From Dryomyza anilis (Eukaryota > Arthropoda > Insecta > Diptera > Dryomyzidae), in the NCBI GenBank assembly GCA_951804985.1, contig OX638132.1, positions 44,554,791 through 44,618,790 of the forward strand: a stretch of DNA of 64,000 nt, written 5' to 3'. Of this stretch, positions 56,704 through 64,000 are shown piece after piece. Under the pieces are notes generated by a model. That model was given only the letters and a program-made list of their open reading frames with translations. It was not told the DNA's origin and did no database searches. Position 1 is the first letter of the stretch. Every line of letters begins with the position of its first letter. A program made the position numbers and the translations under genes.

Positions 56704-57664
56704 TGTTTACAAGTTCAGAAAATTAATGAAATATTAAAATTTTAAAATCAACATTTAAAAACATTTAACATTTAAAAAAGTTTAAAGATTTCCATGAATT
56801 CAAAATGAACCATCGTGTTTTTAGAAAGTCAATTTGTACAGTGAAATTTAATTAAAATAGTGAAAATTAAATGCAAAAAACATAGGCGCAAATTCATAGT
56901 CAGCTTATGTATAGCAGTTAAAGTCGACTTTTTCTAAAGTCTACTCTAAATTTAATTTTACTTTAAATAAATATTATTCATAAACACAATAGAAGCTAAC
57001 TCTAACAAAAGTAAACTTTATATTCAAATTTTATTAAACACAGCCAAAATACAATATTTCCAAATAATATCTTTTACATTTTATCGAATTTGACAATTTG
57101 TGATGGCATCTAAAAATAAATTATTAAAAATTCAACTTTAAAAAAATTTTCAAAATATTTTAAAATTATTTCCTTTTGAAAAAGAAGGCATTATATCGAT
57201 AATCAGTGGTATGCTTCAACATATTTTGCACGTGCATGATACTCAATTTACATTAATTGTAAATTGTATGTATCATGGTTTAAATATTGAATATTATTAA
57301 TAATATGTGTGACAATGCAACATTTAAAGTCGACTTTACTACTAAACATAAACAGCCTAACCAATAAACGAAATAAAGTCGACTCTAAAGATAGTATCAG
57401 CTTTTCCGACAATTTCCTCTAATATTTATTTGTCAAAAAGCTCATACTTTCTTTAAAGTCGACATTATTTCGTTTATTGGTTAGGCTGTATATGATTAAA
57501 TGTTTTTAGAGTCGAATTTAACTGACTATGAATTTGCGCCATAACTTTTAATTTAATTTTAAAATGACAATTAATTGTTTTATTTTCCATTTTTTTTGAC
57601 ATTCTCAACATTTTGTATGCCAACTATCTGTCTAGATGAACTAACCTGTATATACTTCAACCAT
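56704..57664 (+). repeat. dispersed repeat family A, copy 3, with MITE inside
   Basis: Flanks of the MITE, 56704-56884 and 57541-57664, together match 1990-2340. The end TATACTTCAACCATG is shared. Confidence 0.7.
56885..57540. mobile_element. MITE with 3-bp target duplication and multiple inverted repeats
   Basis: Starts GGCGCAAATTCATAGTCAG and ends CTGACTATGAATTTGCGCC, an exact 19-bp inverted repeat, flanked by ATA on both sides (56882-56884, 57541-57543). The unoccupied site is visible at about 2213. Inside, a second pair ACAGCCTAACCAATAAACGA / TCGTTTATTGGTTAGGCTGT (57347, 57471-57490) and several AAAGTCGACTTT-like palindromes occur. No ORF. The 3-bp duplication fits PIF/Harbinger-type or CACTA-type elements. 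Confidence 0.92.
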
Positions 57665-58707
57665 GCGTAATCTTATCTTTGATATCTTTGATTAAAATCG
57701 TATCAAAATTAGTATATTTTAAATTTAAAAATATATATGAAGTGAGTTAGTACTAAATAATATATATTTTCCCATGAAAGCTCGTTAAATTCTTTATAAA
57801 AAACTTATTTGACGTTTAGTCTTACTCTTACTATGTAATTAATTAATGGAAAATCAATGTATTTGTGACTCCTGGTATTCTGTAATCGGATCAGGGGCTC
57901 GATTCTCGATCTGTGAAGCGGTGAAGTGAAGAGCTTTTTCACAGCTTCATAAAAAATCTGATTCTCGTTTGATGAAAAAATATAAAATGAAGAACAGTGT
58001 TACCATATGAAAATAGACTTTTATCATATTCACCTTTTAAGATTTATCATATTTTGCTATTCTCGTTTTGTGATAAAATAAAATATGCAGTCAAAATTTT
58101 TCTTATGAAAATAAATTTATCACTAAATTTGGGTTCGTGAAATCAAATGTGCAAAGTGATGATGATATAAAATCAAAGTAGAGGAAGAACTGATGCGCAG
58201 AAAGAGTTTAAAATAACACTTCTTAACAAGAAGAGAATAAATGTTTTTATGGGCATTTTATACACTAATTCTATATTATTGTAGTAATTTGAACGGCTTA
58301 CTCAGTGTTTTTTTTTGTTTAAATTTGTTATGTTTTTAAGAAAATTGCAATCAGAGTTGTAGACTCTTTTCAAGTGATTGAAGTTTATTAAAAAAATAGA
58401 AGAGATGGCAAAATAGTAATTTTGATTATTTGTTTGGACTAACTAAATCCTAATTACTAAAAATATATCCAAAAATATTCTAAAATATTAAAAACATTTG
58501 GAGTTTATTAGCAAATTCCTTGAAATCATATTCGAATATTGGTATTAGTTTGTATATTAAACTTAATATTTAAAATTAAAATAAAAATTAGTTTTTAATG
58601 TACCTTCTATATATTTTTATTCTAAGAAATGGCTGAAAAGGGCCCAAAATTACAAATGCCATAAGAACGTTACGCAATATGAATAAACTGAGTATGCCAT
58701 TCAAAAT
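57665..58707. other. AT-rich non-coding DNA
   Basis: No ORF or repeat is supported over about 1 kb. Confidence 0.45.
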
Positions 58708-59285
58708 AGCACATATGTGTGACCCAGAAGGAAGCATCTCCGGTATGGAAAAGTATATATATTCTTGATCAGCATGACCTCCTGAGTCGATTTAGCGATG
58801 TCTGTCTGTCTGTCCGTCTGTCTGTTGAAATCCCTACTACTTTTAAAATTGAAGAGCTAGATAAATGAAACTTATAACTTAGATTACTAATATACCTACG
58901 CTGTATCTGCTGTATCGGTCCATTGTGACCTATGATCCGACCACTTATGTTCAAATACCTCATATAAAATGTACATATAAAGATCAATTTTTATGTATAC
59001 GTGCTTAGATAAACTTTTTTTGGTCAAATATATATTGATATCATGCTCAAATACATTATAATAATGTTTTCCGACAAAAAGACTTGTGGTTCACAAAAAA
59101 AAATCGAAATTCGGTACACCTACCCATTTGTAAATATGGGTATCAAATGAATAGAAATTCTTCAGCGATTGAATGTTTGTAGTTATTTTCAGGATTCATA
59201 TACCCTGGTGACCTATATATCACTTTGAATGGTAACCACACATATGTGTAGGGTATTTATAGTCGGCTTAGACCGACTATAATTT
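58708..59285 (+). mobile_element. DINE-1/helentron-like element, copy 2
   Basis: Near the left end: GACCCAGAAGGAAGCATCTC, GTATATATATTCTTGATCAG, GAGTCGATTTAGCGATGTC and a (TGTC)-type simple repeat. CACATATGTGT palindromes lie at both ends (58711 and about 59239). The right end carries the hairpin TATAGTCGG/CCGACTATA (59258-59281), reminiscent of the GTCGG...CCGAC stems in these elements. Non-coding, hence non-autonomous. Confidence 0.75.
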
Positions 59286-59779
59286 TGATAATCCTAACTA
59301 TCATAATTACACCTACTTTAAAATTTCCCATGTGATCTAACCTTCCCAACTGGTTAAATATATGCAATAGCACAAAATTATTTTAATCATCACTATTTAT
59401 ACTTATGTTTTTATTAATTTTGTCTTAAATCTAAATAAATTGTGGAAGATATTCTTTTGTTGTTTATATTTATTTAATTTTGACAAATTTATTTGACATA
59501 AAATATCATTTACAAAACACACCACAAAGTTCACCTCAATGTTCTCACAATTAGAATAAGAATCGCATTATTTACGTTTGTGAAGTGATAAAATGTAAAC
59601 TTGAAATGAAAATAAATATGATTAAATTTTTATCACCCCCAGGTTTAATAGTTTACACAAAGATTCATAGGAACTAGTCACAAACAAAGTTTTAACCAAA
59701 TCCACAATATTTAAAAATTTAGGTGACATGGACTGCCCCATATTCATTACGATAACGCGGTGCGACACCAAAAATATAC
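59286..59779. other. AT-rich non-coding DNA
   Basis: Leads into the large foldback. The minus-strand frame at 59622-59834 overlaps the arm edge and is not supported. Confidence 0.4.
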
Positions 59780-62700
59780 AAGAACTCCGACCTATATTTT
59801 TGGATAGGTAGCGCAAATCAATGAATATCCTCATTTACAGAATGTCTATATCACTTTTTTTTTAATTTGCACTTATTTATTTTAAAAGATTACTTTTCGA
59901 AAACCAAACACATTTAGCTTACGAAAACTTTTTAAATTTATTAAAATAGGTTTAAAAAGACCTGAGTTATAGGTCATTATACGACAAAATAATTCAAATT
60001 TGAATAAATTTTTCATTTTTGAAAGATCGTTAAAAAATCATCTTGCAAAATAATCCACATATTTTACAGTTATTAAAAGTAAATTTAATTACCTTGTCAG
60101 AACTTTATCAAATTTAACAAGAAACAACAAAGTAATGATCGATTAAATCATTGTCCTTTAAAAAATAAAATGTTTTAACCGAGTCATTCCCACACTATAT
60201 TTACCAATGAGATTTAAAGCTCTTGGATTTTTGTTAATTTTTTTATTCAAGGGTCAATTGAAATATACTGGTCAATTATTTTTTAATTTTTTCGGACAAC
60301 TTTATCCTGAGATACAGTGATCAAAGTTACAAAAAATAGACAAAAAAAAACACTTTTGTAAATTGTTCATATTAAAATATCTATTGATCAATATATGCTA
60401 TAAACCCCGTCGAGGTGTCATTTTAAAACTAATAAAATGCTTTTGTAAAATGTAAGTTATCTGGGTAATTCCACATCAAATCGACAGGGTTTCAAATTTT
60501 TTTCTTCGATTTTCGTGAAATTTAGTTTATGGCTTTGAAATTCACACCTCCACAATTTTACCAAAAACTATTAAAACATTGACAGAGGTAATTTTGGAAA
60601 AAAATTTAGCTGAATCAAAAGTGACGTAAATCGAAAGAGTAAAGTTTGAAAAATTAACTAACAAGTTAACGCCAAAAATCTATAAAAAATATGTATCAAT
60701 AACTAAAATAAAATTTAGCAAATGATCACAGATATCTATTAGAAAGGTTCAGTCGTAATTTTAACTACAGTTTAAAGAGCTCAAAAAAAGTCTTTACGTT
60801 AATTGCACTTTTAAAATTTTGTCATTTATAAAAGTATGTTATATACAAAAAATATTTCTCCCTTATATCAAAAAATACCTCTCCAAATTTCAGATAGAAT
60901 ATTTAGAAATAATAGAACTAATGTTGGAAAAAAACAGAGTCAAATTAAAATAGCTGTTTTTGCAGAAATTCGAGTTCCAAAATTTTACATTAATTTAATA
61001 ACTATAAGTTGAATTATAAAAAAAGAATGTACCCCATAATCAAAAACTACATTCAAATATTAGCATAATAGATACCAAAAACATCAATTTAGCAACATTA
61101 TTGACCTAGATAATAACTTTCAAAGTTACCTCTATAAGAAAAAGTTGTGTTTTTTGAAGCATCATAATTTTGTGAAATTTTCGAATTTCAAAAAAAAAAA
61201 TCAACTTATATATTTTTTTATATATTCAAAGCCATAAACTAAATATCACGAAAATCAAAGAAAAAATTGAAATCCCTGTTGATTTGATGTGGAATTACCC
61301 ATCTCCTTTGCTTGGACATGTGATAATTATCCCTGCACGCAAGGATATAAATTAATTTTTTACCATGAGAAATAGTTTATTTACCATTAAAAATTGTTCC
61401 TGTACCATATTTATGGTTACTTTACAAATGAGCTTTGAATTTTTAAGAAATATATCTGTGGCAATATGAACTTTTAACTTTAAAGGAGAGCATTTTTAAG
61501 TTTTACAACTGATTCCGAAAATTATTTTTAAAAATATTTTAAAAATTATATTTACAAATGTATGAAAAACTTAAATAAAACAAATGCCTGCAAAATGTTT
61601 TTGTTTTTGGATTTTTTCGAATGTTTATTTAATAAAAATAAATATTTAATAACAAGTAGATTTTTGGTTTTTTGCTTGTATCTCAGCAACTATAAGAAGG
61701 ATCAGTATTTGACACAAAATGAATTCGTATATCCGGATTACGATGGTATTAATAACTCAATTTGAACATATCTCGAGTTATGCTGTTATTTCATATTGCC
61801 ACAGATATTATTTATTATTATTTTATATACACATAGACATATTAATTTTAATACATTTACATTTATACAATCGAATGGCACAAAATGAAATAAAAAGAAA
61901 AGTAAAATTAATAATACATTTTCTAAATTTGTATGTATTTATATGTATGGAAATTTAACTCGTTTCCTAATTTTGGGAACATAAAATATGTAACAAGTTT
62001 TGAATATAACTGTATCGCTGATTCCGAAAATGGCGTCAATTTCATCAAATTTGATCGAATTTTTCTGTATAGCAATTTTTTCGAAAATTTTCGAAATTGG
62101 ATTTCTTTAATATGACTCCGTTGAAATCAAAATTTGGCACGAACTTTCATAATAAATCAATGTAAAATTTAGAATTTTTTCAGAATGTCCTTTTTAAGGA
62201 CATACAATTTGAAGTACAAGAATAATTACCACGTGCTCAAAGTATATTTCATTAGCTTGAAAATGACACCTCGACGGGGTTTATAGCATATCTCGATCAA
62301 TAGATAGATTTTTTGCCTATTGTTCGTAACTTTTGATCACTGTATATCAGCTCGAAAAAATTAAAAAATGATTGACCAAAACATTTCAATTGACCCTTGC
62401 ATAAAAAAATTTAACCAAAATACAAGAGCTTTAAATCTCATAGATGACTGGGTAAATATATTGTGGGAATGACTCTTTAAAACATTTTATTATTTTAAGG
62501 ACGATGATTTAATGGATCATAACATTGTTGTTTGTTCTTAAATTTGATAAGTACAAAAGTTCTGATAAAGTAATTGAATTTACTTTTAATAACTGTAAAA
62601 TGTGTGAATTTTCTAGCAAGATGATTTTTTAACAATTTTTCAAAATTGATAAATGTATTCAAATTAGAATTGTTTTGTCGTAAAATGACATATAACTCAG

Positions 62701-62935
62701 GTCTTTTTAAATAATTTTAATAAATTAAAATTTTTCGTAAGCTATATGTGTTGGGTTTTCAAAAAGTTATACACGAAGGTGTTGAGTTTTAATTATATAA
62801 GTAACTCAAGGTAGGAAAATGCGAATTTGCACACAGAAGTGCAAATAAAAAAAAAAACTCGAGGTGATATAGAAATTCTGTAAACGAAGATATTCATTGT
62901 TTTTCCGTGCCTATCCAAAAAAATAGGTGGGAAAT
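59780..62935. mobile_element. large foldback element, arms about 0.67 kb
   Basis: Left arm 59780-60442 and right arm 62246-62935 are inverted copies with clear divergence. Matched blocks include GACACCTCGACGGGGTTTAT, AGAGCTTTAAATCTCAT, ATTTAATCATTGTCC-type and ATCAATGAATATC-type. Outward the match fades at about 59755/62985, so the exact ends are unclear. The loop of 1.8 kb holds a nested foldback and AT-rich DNA with no credible ORF. Confidence 0.85.
60473..61300. mobile_element. nested foldback element with 4-bp target duplication
   Basis: GGGTAATTCCACATCAAATC and its inverted match GATTTGATGTGGAATTACCC open inverted arms of about 75 bp, each with the TTCGATTTTCGTGAAAT-type block. Flanks are ATCT at both edges (60469-60472 and 61301-61304). 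A deleted relative is at 12833-13151. Non-coding interior. Confidence 0.88.
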
Positions 62936-63254
62936 TTTCTATACGACATTTTTTGGAATTTGTAGCACAGTGTAATTTTAAAAGGAAAATTTGAATTCAC
63001 GGTGGTTTTTTAAATGCATATAACTCAAAAAGTAAAAATGACGCAGATAAAGCAATACCATTGTCGAAATATGTATTCTCTCTAGTATTTTTAATGATTT
63101 AAATGATTTAAAATATAATTTTTTTTTTTACCACATATGCTTTAGGGATAATTTCGTAAAGTGTCCTTATTTTCTAAATTTTTCAAAATTAACAGTATGT
63201 ATGGACCAAACCATAAACAATATTCAAGTTGACTTAATGCCATAACTTCCTCGA

Positions 63255-63440
63255 ATGATATATATCTTGAAAATCGTGTGGTACAGAGACACGCAAATCG
63301 ACAGCCTGCTGAACATTCATTTTAATACTCAATGATTAAACAGTCTTCAACGTAAAATTTAATATCTTCTACAAAATTTCAGAAAGACTTAATGGGGCTA
63401 ATACAGTTATTAACAGATGTATTTCCAAATAATTTAAGGT
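63255..63440 (+). repeat. satellite-like monomer D, longest copy
   Basis: Runs from ATATATATCTTGAAAATCGT through ACTCAATGATTAAACAGTCT and AGAAAGACTTAATGGGGCTA to AATTTAAGGTATAAT, where the next monomer would begin. Monomer length about 185 bp. Confidence 0.7.
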
Positions 63441-64000
63441 ATAATACCGTGGTGAAGTTAACAACACAGGTGCCAGTCACACTTTCGAAGTTCGAATCTA
63501 CAGAACAAATTCTCGAAGATAAGACTAGAAGAACTTCGAAAAACTGCTCCGGGCTTTTTGTACTTACTGAAGTCAATCGGAAACAATCAAATTTTATCAA
63601 ACTATCGCCATCGCTGATAATAGGTAATCAGAGACTGAAAATAATTATTATTTGCAAACATTTACTTATTTAAAAAATCATTGTAAAGGAATTATGTACG
63701 ACAAAACTTAGGATACCATAAGAAAACATTCCATGAAATTGTTTCATTTATGGCATTATTTTTTTTTAACTTTTAAAATTTTAAATCTTGTTTGGTAATT
63801 ATATTTCAGAAATATAAAGTCATCAGTAGTTACTTTTTTTGATTTATATTTTTAAAACGTCAAAACTAAAACTAATGTCAAAAATAATTACTATTTATAC
63901 CCTATACCTCCCTAGTGGAAATTTGCCCGATGCGCCATCAGAAAATGGTCGGGTTTTTATCGGGTAAGCCCTATTAGAGCAAACATGGTCATTGCCTTGT
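63441..64000. other. non-coding DNA to window edge
   Basis: A 93-codon plus frame (63392-63673) partly overlaps monomer D and has no recognised domain. The last 100 bp are GC-richer and may start another repeat. Confidence 0.35.

Overview
This is eukaryotic, AT-rich, transposon-dense intergenic DNA, most likely from a higher (cyclorrhaphan) fly. The evidence is R1-like, RTE-like and Jockey/CR1-group LINEs, a copia element with a half-tRNA-iMet type primer site, gypsy and BEL/Pao remnants, Tc1 and hAT elements, and short repeats with the (CAGACGGA)n-plus-core layout of dipteran DINE-1/INE-1 helentrons. I see no intact host gene, no rRNA gene, no functional tRNA gene and no CRISPR array. Every clear coding sequence is a decayed transposon gene.

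Layout. 0-5.3 kb: TA microsatellites, two inverted copies of a tRNA-derived SINE, an LTR-like block, a tandemly duplicated dispersed repeat and a nearly intact Tc1 transposon (DD34E, one nonsense codon). 5.8-9.5 kb: a hAT-type MITE with a perfect 8-bp target duplication and a nested DINE-like core, another dispersed-repeat copy, a decayed SINE and a long foldback element. 10.9-14.5 kb: one solitary composite-repeat copy, then a 3.2-kb element with matching terminal inverted repeats that carries a SINE (perfect 12-bp target duplication), a dispersed-repeat copy, two foldback elements and a MITE. 15.8-16.7 kb: a MITE and another dispersed repeat. 17.1-19.75 kb: an internally deleted R1-like LINE with a nested 3'-terminal stem-loop. 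20.3-21.0 kb: a TTAA-flanked MITE. 21.5-24.7 kb: a Jockey/CR1-group LINE with a 0.9-kb internal tandem duplication.

25.3-34.6 kb: five head-to-tail units of a composite repeat, each with two different 15-bp minisatellites. Unit 5 is split by a second, minus-strand copy of the same LINE family. The last unit runs into about 3.26 kb of an apparently perfect 7-bp satellite (34643-37902). 38.3-39.4 kb: a Penelope-like fragment (GIY-YIG domain) inside a second copy of the 5.9-kb hAT MITE. 40.85-43.06 kb: a gypsy-type element with one LTR, a SAP-domain coiled-coil Gag and a large pol deletion. 43.1-49.1 kb: an RTE-like LINE split by a 907-bp hAT MITE and by a 3.4-kb copia element. 49.5-51.2 kb: a minus-strand RNase-H-bearing LINE. 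51.4-64 kb: more dispersed repeats, satellite-like monomers, MITEs, a BEL/Pao fragment, a 656-bp MITE whose empty site is visible elsewhere in the window, a DINE-like element, and a 3.2-kb foldback element with arms of about 0.67 kb that holds another foldback with a 4-bp target duplication.

The genes do not form a pathway. What can be read is a nesting history: LINE, then hAT MITE and copia; composite array, then LINE; large TIR element, then SINE and foldbacks. The least explained structures are the composite 15-bp minisatellite units with the adjoining 7-bp satellite, and the large foldback.
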